Assembly (NCBI GenBank): GCA_022605405.1
Contig: JABYQQ010000008.1
Span: forward strand, 1,240,001 to 1,304,000
Direction: 5' to 3'
DNA length: 64,000 bases
DNA from: Earliella scabrosa
Lineage: Eukaryota; Basidiomycota; Agaricomycetes; Polyporales; Polyporaceae
Of this stretch, positions 23,423 to 34,322 are shown piece after piece (the first letter of the stretch is position 1; each line of letters begins with the position of its first letter). Below the pieces are notes generated by a model. It made no database searches, was not told the origin of the DNA, and was given only the letters and a program-made list of their open reading frames with translations. A program made the position numbers and the translations under genes.

Positions 23423-25737
23423 ATGAAGACGCATCTTCACAGCACAATCTTTCTCCCACTCTTCCTTCCGTGTCCGCAGGACTTCCCCAAACCACGCGTT
23501 ATGCCGCCGAAGATCGCCAATAGAATTGTTCATGCTACATGTGCGCGCGAGATAGCTTACGCATGGGTGAGTACTTTGTTAGGCGATCAGTATCTTTGGA
23601 CTTCTTAATCACGCATGTAGGCCGCCTGGTTGAACCCAATCGCAAAGAAGACGAAGGGGCCATGTCCTGGTTACCGACTTGCCCTGCCTCGAGATCAACG
23701 TTGGAACGGGAGCGATTCCAACACAGTGGATGGCGCGCTCTATGTAAAGTCACAGTGCCTAGACGATGGCCGTCCCCATTGGGAGATTGTTCGCTCTGTG
23801 TTCAAGTTCGAGCAAGGATCCGAAGGGCAAGATCTTGATGGTACCCAGCTCGACGAACCGTCACAGACATCCGACGTCGAGATTCCATCCGGTGTCGCCA
23901 ATGTGTTCTATCATCAGCATCGCGTCGCCGTCCTCTACTTCCTCATCACTGGCAGCAAGATGCGTGTGACGCGCTGGGATCGCGCTGGCTCTCGGATCTC
24001 CACTGAGTCCTTCGACTATGTCGAATGTCCCGAGCTACTACGTGACATCCTCTGGGGCATTTCTCACTTCTCCCGCGAACAACAAGGATTCGATACCACG
24101 GCCGTTCCTCTTGCAGAGAAAGACGTCGACTTCAAGAAGATGGACGAAGTCGCTATGCCTTGCGCCTCGGATCTCTTGGATGTCGACGGTGCCGTCGTTG
24201 AAGACGAGCTGGAGGGTTCATTCACGTTCGCATTCGCGCGGGACGCGTGGAAGATATCTATTGAAGACCCCTCCTGTCGCTACCGTCTCAGCATCCCCGC
24301 TGCGGACGGTGAACGGTACTTCCTGATAGGCAAACCGCTGTTTATTCCGTCGGGGTTTTCGTTGCGCGACACTCGGGGCTATGTTGCCTGGGATGTCTCT
24401 GGCGAACGTTTCGTGTTCCTCAAGGACGCTTGGCGAGCACCGTACCAGAGCGTCAGCGCGGAAGGGAACGTGCTGCGTGAGCTCCACGCTGCAGGAGTGA
24501 AGAACATCCCTACGTACGTCTGCGACGGAGAGATCGACCACAAGAATCTCAACTCGAAGTCAGGCCCGCACAACGGCGTTAGAAGCAAGAAACGACAGAG
24601 GGTAGAGGCGAAACGCGACCCCTTCTTCCGTCACTACCGCGTTGTTGTTGAAGAGATCTGTTTCCCCCTATGCGACTTCAATAGTGGCAGGCAGCTCATA
24701 TCCATCATGCGCGATTGCGTCGAAGGTACGTACTGCCGTTGATATTCGTGCTGTTGACAACAAGATTCACGTACCCCATTGTTTCCCAGCGCTCGCGATG
24801 ACCCACCAGAACGCGAACAGGACTCATGGAGACGTCAGTCCCGGCAATGTACTCATCTGTCCCACTGTCGTCCACGACCATTACGGACAGTTGCGCATCA
24901 TTTGGAAGGGTCTCCTGACGGACTGGGAGCTATCGAAACCGCTCGGAGAGACCGAGAGTTCCGACGACAGAGCGCCCGGTCCTATTGTTGTGGTACGTGC
25001 ATACGTTACTTCTCCGTGTGGCCTGGCTTCTCACGCGACCGGTTTAGTGCACGCGGCAGTTTGCCTCCGTATTCAGGCTCGAACACCGGGAGGAACCTAT
25101 CGCGACTGCTGACGAGATCGAGTCTGTCTTCAACGTCATCCTCTATAATACCCTCCGCTACCTGCGCCACAATGCCGGCACCGGTTCTCAGCTCAACACG
25201 ATCGTCTTCGACTATTTCGAGGATTATCGACTCGTTGACCACGGCCAACGTTATTTCTGTGGATATTCGAAGCGCGATGCCATGCGATACGGGTTTTGTG
25301 GCTCCGAAGGGGAACCCTACGCTTTGCTTGGTGATGAGGCTGTTCCCCAGCACCCGATGAACGAGATTCTCGGCACGATGTTGCGCTGGTTTGAAGCTCG
25401 CTACACCAAGCTAAGGAAGCGCACCGCCCTCTCAGTGCTCTCACGAGCCTCGTTGGGAACCAAACACTTGGCGGGAACCTGGACAGTTCAGGGCGAGCAG
25501 GACAAGCGCCAGACGGAGAGCGATCTCGACAGTTACGACGCCCTGCTGTCGCTCTTGGACGAACAATTGAAGCTCCAGTGGCCGGCGAATGACAAGATCG
25601 GCGACCAGCTCCCGACGACGCAGTCGGCTCGGTCCGATGCTACGAACGTCGATTCGCCAGATGGCAGTACCGACTGTGACTCCATGCCCGTGCCCGTGGA
25701 AGAGGAGACAGACGACCGTCCTGCAAAGCGTCGTTAG
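23423..25737 (+). CDS. FunK1 fungal-type protein kinase, copy 2 (degenerate motifs)
   Basis: A FunK1 kinase of 713 residues with the same four-exon plan (23423-23566, 23621-24725, 24790-24992, 25048-25737). Aligning it with its neighbours shows changes at almost every key site. The glycine loop reads SLRDTRG instead of GRGTRG, HRD is HGD (429-431), and GTWQF is CTRQF from 485; each of the last two is explained by one or two base changes. DWELSK and the lysine of FLKDAW remain. The upstream EFK triplet seen in copies 1, 3, 4 and 5 is KFE here. The frame is nevertheless open throughout, so it may be a pseudokinase with a binding role, or an early-stage pseudogene. The basic tail is short, ending in DDRPAKRR. 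With a TATA box so near the first ATG, a downstream start at the MPPKIANR methionine (about 23503) is possible. Confidence 0.88.
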
Positions 25738-27999
25738 CGGGGAGACTGACAGTGTCTGTGGAACATGGATGGTGGATAGGCCTTATGATAACGGTTACGG
25801 TGCGCAATGCGTAGTCTTTCTGTACGACGTACTGTATACATCACAATTTGTTGCTTCGCTCTTGGATCCATCGTATCGTTTATCGTTCCCGGATAACTTC
25901 GGTCTCGGATCACCAGCTGTTACCGTTTCATGAAATGACTTCCATTCCCTGACTCACGCCGCTGATCTCATACTGCGATCAGGAAAAGTGCGACGGGGTA
26001 GCTAGAGTGCAAATTCAGCGCGACAGCGCTATCACGCCAAAACGTATTCAGCCCCAAGTGGCTGCTAGCCCGGGCATAACGTCAACGAAGTGGTCCGCTG
26101 TGAAGGTTTGAATAGAATGTTGCGTTCGTTCAGCGGGTGGGAGATCTAATTGGCGGCCATGACTGGAGGAGGTTGATGGGCGTGGTCAGATCGCGACCAG
26201 ACTGTGTCATCATGCGCTCACAATGGACAATTCAAAGACAATCCAACAGGCCGGCCGGCGGTAGTAGCCTGAGGACAGCGACTGGTTGCAGCCTGAGGAT
26301 CGGCCCCCACGTTCGTATGGCACAACGCTTTGGCGGCCAGGATGATCACTCGAAGCCAGGGACATTAAGTTCATATGTTTTGTCTCCTATTGTCCGTGGC
26401 CAGAATCAAGTACACGGCGTCCGAGTCGTGTACACTGTGCGCCCCAGACCTCGGGATCACGTCCGAATGATATGGGTAAATGTCCGTTTCACTATGAGTA
26501 TTGGGAATTAGTTGAGGGTAGGGTTTCTAGAGTGAAAGCCAACGATCAGCCAACAGCGATATCTCATTGTGAATCTCAACCCGCATCAAAAAGGCTTACA
26601 AGCGCTCCCTTTCGGGTCCTTGTTGATCATTCGGCGCTTGCTGCCTCGCAACAGTCGCCTCGTCGGGCGTCGAACTTGTCTTCTGACTCTTCATCCTCCT
26701 CTCATGTCTCAAGCCCTCAGTCGGTCTCTGTTACTCTGGTGTCCTAGCTCCTGCTGTCCTGCTGGCTGCTCCTGTGCTATCTGAGCTCTCCTTAAGACTT
26801 GGTCTATCTTCGAAGCTTCCTATGGCCATGGAATCCAACTCAGGGAGTCTGCTGGGCTATCCGGATCCTCTGCGTTTGTCGCTTGGTCTGGCTGTCTACA
26901 GGCCGATGGTGATCTGTCACGGCAGTCGGGGAGGTTGGTGTAGTAGCACGCAGGAAGGGCAGTGGAGTCGATGATTCATGGTACGTGTCCGCATCGATAG
27001 CTGGTCGCTTCTCATATCCCACGCGATTCATTCAGTGCTCTTGAGAGGTTCATGGTCATTTGCGGCATCTTCTCCAATCTTGAAGCCGTCGTGCTTGGAT
27101 ATCGATGTAGCGGGTCCGCTGATAGGTCATGACTGTGGTGTTCCCTCAGAACTTTCGTCATCTACTGCCTGTCGCCACGTTGTAGACTTCTAGTGTACTT
27201 GCCGCCATATATATAATGCAATTCTATTCGCTGCCTACCATGCCTGGTTCGATGTTGTGGAAGAATCCGGTAAAGAAAGAGCCTGTTCACCCTGAACGGT
27301 CTGTGCTAGGACCCCGAAACCGCTTGCAGGCGCGACAACTGCATAGTGAAATCCTTCAGATACAGGCGCATTTTCCCCATCTACTCACCAGTAGGTGATC
27401 TTGTGGAGCGCTCAAAAACCGTGGCTGTTCAATATCAAATTTCTGCACTTTCATCAATACCTCACCAAGAACGGCGAGGTGAAAAGTCCGTTGTGTTGGG
27501 TGCACAGTGGTAATAAGTATCGGACGACGCCGATCACCGTCGTGTGCTCGAAAGGTGTACGGTTCTACCAAACTTGGAGTCGGAGGTAAATAGTAACGCA
27601 TACCTCTATGAAGCGTGCGTTGCTGCAAAATTTGTTGTACGCGTTCGCCTCTTTCCTAGATGTGAGTTGTGATGCATGTGATGGGTAGTACTTAGTACGA
27701 ACAGCATAAGCGCCCCACCAGCCACGCGTACCGGCGCTTAGCTCTAGACATGGTTGGCTTTCTCTGTCGCGATCTCTTTCATGATCCAATACGCACCACA
27801 AAGGGTTGTCGCGACCTCAATTGCCATTGTTCGTCTATGTTTTCTGTTTTGATTCACTCACTTCTTACGCGGCTTCCGTCGTTACAGATCTTGGCTGGAT
27901 CTTGGCTGCAGGCAACGCTCTAACCACGTCGCCCCCACTATAATAACTAGTTGCAACATATTTCCTGAGGTAAGTTTCCTCCCCTCATTCCTTCCAGCG
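25738..27999. other. 2.3 kb gene-free stretch between kinases 2 and 3
   Basis: Short frames only, none with a recognisable family. Its base composition looks more AT-rich in parts than the flanking genes. It may contain old transposon or kinase debris, but I could not align any part with the neighbouring copies by eye. TATAATA at 27939-27945 is the likely kinase 3 promoter element. Confidence 0.45.
27939..27945 (+). promoter_or_regulatory. TATA-like element of FunK1 kinase 3
   Basis: TATAATA lies 55-61 bases before the ATG at 28000, similar to the kinase 1 spacing. Confidence 0.4.
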
Positions 28000-30699
28000 A
28001 TGTCTCGCAGGATAGCTGAGCCCAGCGTCTTTGTTAGCAACCTGACCTCTACCCCTCGTGTCGACACAAGTCGTGCGTGGGAGTTTCTCTTGTCCGACGC
28101 GCCAACTCTCGCTGAACGTCGCGCCAACTTCGTTGAAGACTCGGCCGGAATGTCTCTCTACGTTCACTCCTCCGTGTTTCTCGACACATTCCTTCCTCTA
28201 CCGTCGACGCCACCCGACTCCAAACCAGCCGTCCCAGACTTCAGCAAGATTCGTGGCATGACCTCCGAGAAGGAGATCTCTAAGAAATGGGTGAGTCGAC
28301 TCTCATGATATACAATATCCGTTTGTCTGACATATACTACAGGCTTCTATTGTGAACGGTCCTAAAGGTAGTCGTCCTCGTGGGCTGTGTCCAGGCTACA
28401 AGGTCGCACTATCCGAGAACCACTGGGACCCGAGCGACCCTTCGAAATTGAAGGTCGACGGAGCCATTTACCCTAGTGGACAGACACCAAATGACGGTCG
28501 ACCGCACTGGACTCTCCAGCGCGCCTTGATCGAGTTCAAGCGGGGTGGCGGGGAGAACGATCCTTTTGACGACGACATCGGTGACGCTGTGGCACAGAAG
28601 GCTACGGCTAACCGCGGCCAGAATATCTCTTATGCTGCCTATGCTTTCGCTCGCCAGCAGCGCACTTCGGTATTCCTTTTCTTCGTCAACGGGACCAAGA
28701 TGCGCGTAACACTGTGGGAGCGCGGGGGTACGATCTTCACCGAGGCCTTCGACTATGTCGACAATCCCGAGCTCTTGTGCGACTTTCTCTGGAGGTTCTC
28801 ATTGCTGTCAGCGGAAGATCAGGGCCTTGACCCCACAGCCACTCCTCTCAGAAAATCCGACCCTCACTACCGCCTCATGGATCGCATCGCCAAGGGTCCT
28901 CTTCGTGGCCAGCCATCTGACATCAGTGGAGAGGACGGAGCGAATATACCGCAAATCTTTGATGCTAGCGGCCACCTCAAGCCTCTTGGCGAATTCGACT
29001 ATGTCCGAAAGAGGTACGCGGACACCGTCAGCGGCGATTGGCCTCGGTACCGAGTCGTGGTTCCTTTCGCTGGAGACAAGCAGAGAGAGTTCCTCATCGG
29101 TGAGCCCGTCTTCCAAGCTCCCGGTATGGTCGGGCGTGGTACTCGTGGTTACATTGCTGTCGACGTTGCGACCAAGCGGCTGGTATGGCTGAAGGACACC
29201 TGGCGACCATACTACGAGGGTATCGAGCCCGAAGGGGAGATTCTCAAGAAGCTTCACGCTGCGGGTGTTTCTAGGATTCCCACCGGTCTCTGCGGAGGAG
29301 ACCTCATGCAACAGACGCAAACCCACTTCTTTCTTGACCAGGACCTTGCCGATGAACCCATGGAGCAGGAGGAGGGCACGAGTGGAAGCAGCCGGGGATC
29401 AAAGCGTGGTCATGACGGAGACGTCAAGACAGAAGGGGATGCGAAGCAAGAGGAGACACAAGGGCCGCATTCCCGTGTGCGTCACCTGTCGCATTATCGC
29501 CTGGTCGTCAATGAGGTCTGTCTTCCTCTAAGCGCATTGAAGTCTACGCGTCAGTTGGTTCAAGTCGTGCTTGATTGTACCGAAGGTACGTGGCTCCGTT
29601 CACTGTCCCTCCCAACCGTCACTGACCTTAGTTGCAGCTCATGAGGATGCTGTGACAAAAGCTCGTCTGTTGCACGGCGACATCAGCACAGGAAACGTCC
29701 TGGTACTTCCTAGTATCGTTGAAAGGGGGGAGCAGCGTACGGTCGAATGGAGGGGGGTCCTATCCGATTGGGAACTTTCCAAGGCAATCCCAGAGGACGG
29801 AACGATGACCATGGCCCGCCTCCCCGAGAGAACGGTGAGTACTCTTGGGTCCAATCGTGGACTTCCGCCTCATTCAAATTACATCCATACAGGGCACGTG
29901 GCAATTCACGTCTGCGGCATTGCTGCAGTACGCGAGGCTGCCGATCGGGATTCCAGACGAAGTCGAGTCCCTCTTCTATATCGTCATCTACAATGGCGTG
30001 CGATACTTCCGCACCTCCATCGACGATGCGCGGTGGTTCCTCAAGGAGTTCTTTGACTCGTTTTCCCTGGAGAACAACGAAGTCAAAGGCGGCACGAGGA
30101 AAATGATTGCGATGTCGCACGGCTCTCTATCAATCGGGCTCGAGGAGCTCAGATTCATGTGCCACGCCAGGGATCTGGGCGACGATCATCCGCTGAACGG
30201 GATGGTCACGAGGATCATGCGTTCCTTCAAAGCACGCTATGCCCTCCTATCGCATCAGAAAAGGCTCGCCCAGTGGTACATTTGGCAGCAGAAAGGTGAT
30301 ACCGTGACGAGGCCCCGAGATCTACCTTCCTCGATCGTCGAAGCTGCGAAGAGACTGGACTCGCATGCCTTCTTCAAGGGTCTACTCTCCGACGTCTTAC
30401 GAGAAGAGACTTGGCCGGACTCCGACTATGTTGGCGACCGGCTCACCGTCGCCCCTTCCGACATCCTCCCTGCCGAGCAAGATGATACCTACGGCGGCAA
30501 GAACGATTCTTCCGACGACGCACGTCCCCAGAAGCGGGTCAAAGAGTCCGACTCGGAGATTGCTGCGTACGTGAGCACTTTCTTGGGGACCGACGTCCCC
30601 CCCTCCCATGCGAACCGAGCTACGACTTCTCGCAGGCCGGTTCATGGCCGTGGGGCGGGTGTGCGCGGTTTATCCCGCCAACCATCCCGTCGCACATGA
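28000..30699 (+). CDS. FunK1 fungal-type protein kinase, copy 3
   Basis: A FunK1 kinase of 845 residues from four exons (28000-28290, 28343-29585, 29638-29834, 29893-30699), intron positions identical to the other copies. The N-terminal part has CPGYKVALSENHWDPSD, VDGAIY, DGRPHW and IEFKRG. The kinase core shows GRGTRGYIAVD, LKDTWR, EPEGEILKKL, LHGDISTGN with HGD at 524-526, SDWELSK and GTWQF from 578. The HRD arginine is replaced by glycine, but the catalytic aspartate and the following asparagine remain, so activity is possible. The first exon is unlike those of kinases 1, 4 and 5. The C-terminus is basic with RGRGAG-like sequence and ends PSRRT, the same SRRT ending found in copies 4 (hidden) and 5. 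It is tandem with kinases 2 and 4. Confidence 0.92.
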
Positions 30700-31110
30700 G
30701 TTGATCCTCCACCTGGTCGAAGGGCATGTCCGACCTTTGATTGCTGCTCCGGATTCCTCGTGATCTCTAGCGTCGCCATCGTCATTGGTCATACTCTCAT
30801 TGTCGTGTACCAAGTTTCCCCAAGTCGCTAATTCATAATGTCATTTCCTGCAACGATCCGTGAATGTGTTGGTCCTGCGTACCAAGTAGACCTTACGCGA
30901 ATTGCGATAGGCTGAGTAGCCCATGTTGTTGGGGGACTCCGAGAGGAGCCGGCGTCCCCGGGCCGCATCTGAGCCATGTCACTGGCAGATAGTTTGGATC
31001 ATACTACTTAGTACTTGGCACCCAGTAATACATGAGGAACTTGCTACTAGCTCGAAGGTCGGAAGGTGCCCAGCACGAGGCAGATCGGAGGTGTAGTGGC
31101 AGTGGGTAAG
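30700..31110. other. Intergenic stretch between kinase 3 and the left inverted arm
   Basis: Contains the kinase 3 3' region. No coding signature. Homology to the 46-49 kb region begins near 31110. Confidence 0.5.
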
Positions 31111-31160
31111 GCTAGAGAGGACTTAGCTATAGGTTATAAACTCCGGCGCTTCGTGGCGCC

Positions 31161-31176
31161 GTGTGACCAGTCACGC
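31161..31176. promoter_or_regulatory. Palindrome GTGTGAC-CA-GTCACGC upstream of kinase 4
   Basis: It matches the kinase 5 palindrome at 49308-49323 except for one base in one arm. Just before it, GGCGC-N6-GCGCC forms a second small inverted repeat, also conserved in the other arm. Conservation within diverged flank suggests a binding site (inference). Confidence 0.4.
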
Positions 31177-31590
31177 GGGCCTTGTTGGAACTCTTCGTGC
31201 CGTGCCCTGGGACCCGCTGGCGGACCCACTGCTCGCTTGCATCTCGCCTTCAAGTTCCGCCACTGCGCATTGGGGGCATACTGCGCAATTGACACTCCGG
31301 CAATGTCTTTGTTGAGTTGAGCTACACTTGTGAGTGATATTCCGGTGCAGTGGTCCGAACTTAGCTGACGTCTCGAGGACACATTCAGTGGCGCCGGGCC
31401 GCAGGTTCTATTGCCGGCGCTATATACGGCATAAATACGCGTGTCGTGTTTGGAATACGACCCTGCTCTCTGACCGTGGCGTACCCAACAACCGCACAAG
31501 TTTGTCCGCTATCCGGAGCCAAGTACAGTCCCTCTACGCACCCGAAGAGTCAACCATCACGCCGACCTCTGCCACGCAGATCTACACATC

Positions 31591-33865
31591 ATGGGTATGC
31601 AAATCAAAACCGACTTACTTCAAGAGTTCTTCCTTCCACTCCTCGAACGCTCCACTGCCCCCAAACCACGCGTCATGCCACAGAAGATTGTCGACCGGAT
31701 CATCAACGCAACCACCGAGCGAGAGCTCGCTGAAGCATGGGTGAGTCCTCAAACCACCACCCCCCTCCGTTGCCTAACCGTGCGTGCAGGCCGCGTGGTT
31801 GAACCCAACCACCAAGAACGCGAATGGGCCATGTCCTGGTTACCGCCTTGGGCTATCGCAGGACCGATGGGATCCGGGCGACGCGGAGAGGTCGAAGGTG
31901 GATGGGGGGTTCTACGTGGAGTCAGAGCTTCCTGACGACGGTCGTCCTCACTTGGAGGCCATCCGCGCGCTACTGGAGTTCAAGAGCAAAGCGGTCGGCC
32001 ACCTCGATCCCTACGACGACAAAATCGAGGATGACGGCGCTTCAGAGACGCGCCAAGACGTCCGTGGCCAAGTCACCCACTACGTGGCTCATTCGTTCGC
32101 CTGTCAGCACCGCACTGCAGTCTTCCTCTTCCTCATCACTGGTCGTAAGATCCGCGTGACGCGTTGGGACCGCAGTGAAACGATCTTCACCGAATCCTTC
32201 GACTACATCGACGACCGCACCCGCCTTCGCGACCTCCTCTATGGCTTCTCGCCTCTCTCTCGCGAGGAGCAGGGTTTCGACTCCACCGCCACCCCCCTCA
32301 CCGAGGACGACGACGATTTTGCAAAGATGGACAAGGTCGCCCTGCCTTGCGCGGCAGACGTCTCAGAGGTCGAAGGCACGCTCGTGTCCGCGGAGTCGAA
32401 AGGTCCATACACTCTCGTCTTCACACGTGACTCGTGGAGGACATCCATTCAAGATCCCTCCTGTCGCTACCGGTTAAGCGTCCCAACTCCGAATGGTGAC
32501 CGATTCTTCCTTGTGGGCAAGCCGCTATTCGTCGCTCCTGGTATGTCCGGACGTGGAACACGAGGCTTCATAGCTTGGGACGTGTCTGGAGATCGGTTCG
32601 TCTTCCTCAAGGACGCCTGGCGGCCGTGCTACGAGAACGTCGACACGGAAGGAAAAGTGCTGCGTGAGCTTCGCGCGGCTGGCGTTCCCAACATCCCCAC
32701 CACTGTTTGCGATGGCGAACTGGACCAAGTTACCGCCGCTCACTTCCATGCGTCTCGATTGGTTACCAAACCAGCGATCTTGGAACCCCGTGGAGAGAAA
32801 AGGAAGGCCGACAACCCGCAGGGCGTTGCCGACGAGAATGAGCAGGACCATCCTGTTTGCGAGCAGAACTCCCCCGATGCGTCCGTCAATCGGGGGAAGA
32901 ATCTCATCCGCCCTGTTCGCCATTACCGCATCGTAATGGAAGAAGTCTGCTTGCCCCTGTGCGACTTCAAGACAGGCAGACAATTCGTCTCAATCCTCCG
33001 CGACTGCGTTCAGGGTGAGTCGCATCCTTCATCCTCTCTACGGTTGCATAGATACTAATACTGCTAATCCAGCACACGCTGGAGCAGTTGAGAGTGCGAA
33101 GATCATCCATCGTGACATCAGCGCGGGCAACATGCTTATCTGTCCGACCGTCGTCCGGGACGAAGATGGGGTACTACGTGTCCTCTGGAAGGGCATTCTT
33201 GCAGACTGGGAGCTATCGAAGCCGCTCACGGAGGTCGATCACCACAAAGCCCGCCAGCCTGTGCGAACGGCCCTGGTTAGTGCCGTGATCACTCTGGATG
33301 CATTGGACTTACTCATTGTCGTTTGTAGGGAACGTGGCAGTTCGCCTCTGCTCATATCCTCGACAACCCCGACGAGCCCGTCAGGATCGCAGACGAGCTC
33401 GAGTCATTCTTCCACGTCACTCTGTACAACGGGCTGCGTTACCTCCGGCATTCGTGCCAAGAGCTACAAATGGTCATGTTTGACTACTTCGACCAGTACC
33501 AGTTCAGGGATCGCTCCTGCTGTGGCGTGGACAAGCGCACTGCCATGCGTTTCGGCGAGCTCCGGGGGGCCAGGAGCGAACGTTATGCGTTCAAAGGCGA
33601 TCAGGATGTCCCAAAACACCCTCTCAACACGATCATGGCTGCAATGCTCCTGTGGTTCCAGGCGCGCTACGCAAACCTGCTGCCCAAAGACGACGACCCC
33701 GCCATCTCGGACGAGATCAGGGAGTTGGACATGGAGGAAGGTGTAACCAACGGCAGTTGTAATGAAGAATCGACCGACGACCTCGACAGTCACGACGCCC
33801 TCTTGAAACTCCTGGACACGCAGTTGCAGCAGCCGTGGCCGAAGAACGACAAGGTCGGCGACTAG
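31591..33865 (+). CDS. FunK1 fungal-type protein kinase, copy 4 (truncated at both ends)
   Basis: A FunK1 kinase of 704 residues from four exons (31591-31740, 31790-33014, 33073-33275, 33329-33865). It is the close paralogue of kinase 5 in the opposite arm. The core motifs are all intact: CPGYRLGLSQDRWDPGD, VDGGFY, LLEFK, GRGTRGFIAWD, FLKDAWRP, HRDISAGN at 471-478, ADWELSK and GTWQF from 527. Two defects appear on comparison with kinase 5. The upstream start of kinase 5 corresponds here to GTG at 31476-31478, and the following leader is out of frame, so translation must begin at MGMQIKTDL. A TAG at 33863-33865 replaces the CAG that follows KVGD, removing the basic tail. The same frame continues as a readable tail to a TAG at 34100-34102. 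The kinase domain itself is whole, so a shortened active enzyme is possible. Confidence 0.9.
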
Positions 33866-34102
33866 CTGGCGAAGGCGCGCTCTACGCACGTTCAAACGAT
33901 TCCTGCTCCCAATTTCAACGCAGAAGCAAGCGATGGTGCCAAGGACGCAGAGCCCGGACCCGCTGCCAAGCGGCCCAGGCTGAACGGAGATAGGAAGGGT
34001 AAGGGACCGGTTCGCACTCGCGGGAACCGCGCTCGGCGTGGTGCATCTTCGCGAACGGCTTCCGCCTACAATCTGCGCCGTCAAGCAAGTCGGCGGACAT
34101 AG
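33866..34102 (+). pseudogene. Untranslated former C-terminal tail of kinase 4
   Basis: Downstream of the in-frame TAG, 78 codons remain open and align with the kinase 5 tail: ARSTHVQTIPAPNFNAEASDG, then PAAKR, LNGDRKGKG, TRGNR, RRGASSRTASAYNLRR and the final SRRT (read as separate blocks). Relative to kinase 5 it lacks an acidic stretch (PAEEEESAEDLPAP). The lack of frameshifts after the stop suggests the stop is recent or read through. Confidence 0.75.
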
Positions 34103-34322
34103 ACGTTGACTGCACTTGCGCCTCACTGTTGTCTCGGTTCAGGACCAACTTACTTCGTTTCTGCTTCTCATCTTCCGGTTTCTTGATGTACCGCTATAGC
34201 TTATCGCTCTCTCTCAACATGGATAGGGTCGCTCATACGATTCCGTTGACTTAGAACATCGAAACCTGAGGGTACTACAGACGCGGCGGACCAAGCTGCT
34301 TGCCTCGGTCCAGCGGGTTCCT

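Larger units (their letters stand above)
31110..34315 (+). repeat. Left arm of a 3.2 kb inverted duplication
   Basis: This arm matches the reverse complement of about 46080-49375. The match covers about 480 bases of 5' flank, all of kinase 4, and about 210 bases of 3' flank, and fades immediately before the methyltransferase stop codon at 34323. Matching landmarks include the GTGTGACCAGTCACGC palindrome, GCGCAATTGACACTCC, and the 3' block with TTGACTTAG and GCGGCGGACCAAG. Non-coding parts have diverged visibly while the coding parts stay close, so the duplication is not very recent. Confidence 0.85.

Noticed and set aside
22721..31030. Repeated AGTACT/AAGTACT near-palindromes in several intergenic regions
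   Set aside because: Too short and variable to define an element; a genome-wide count would be needed.
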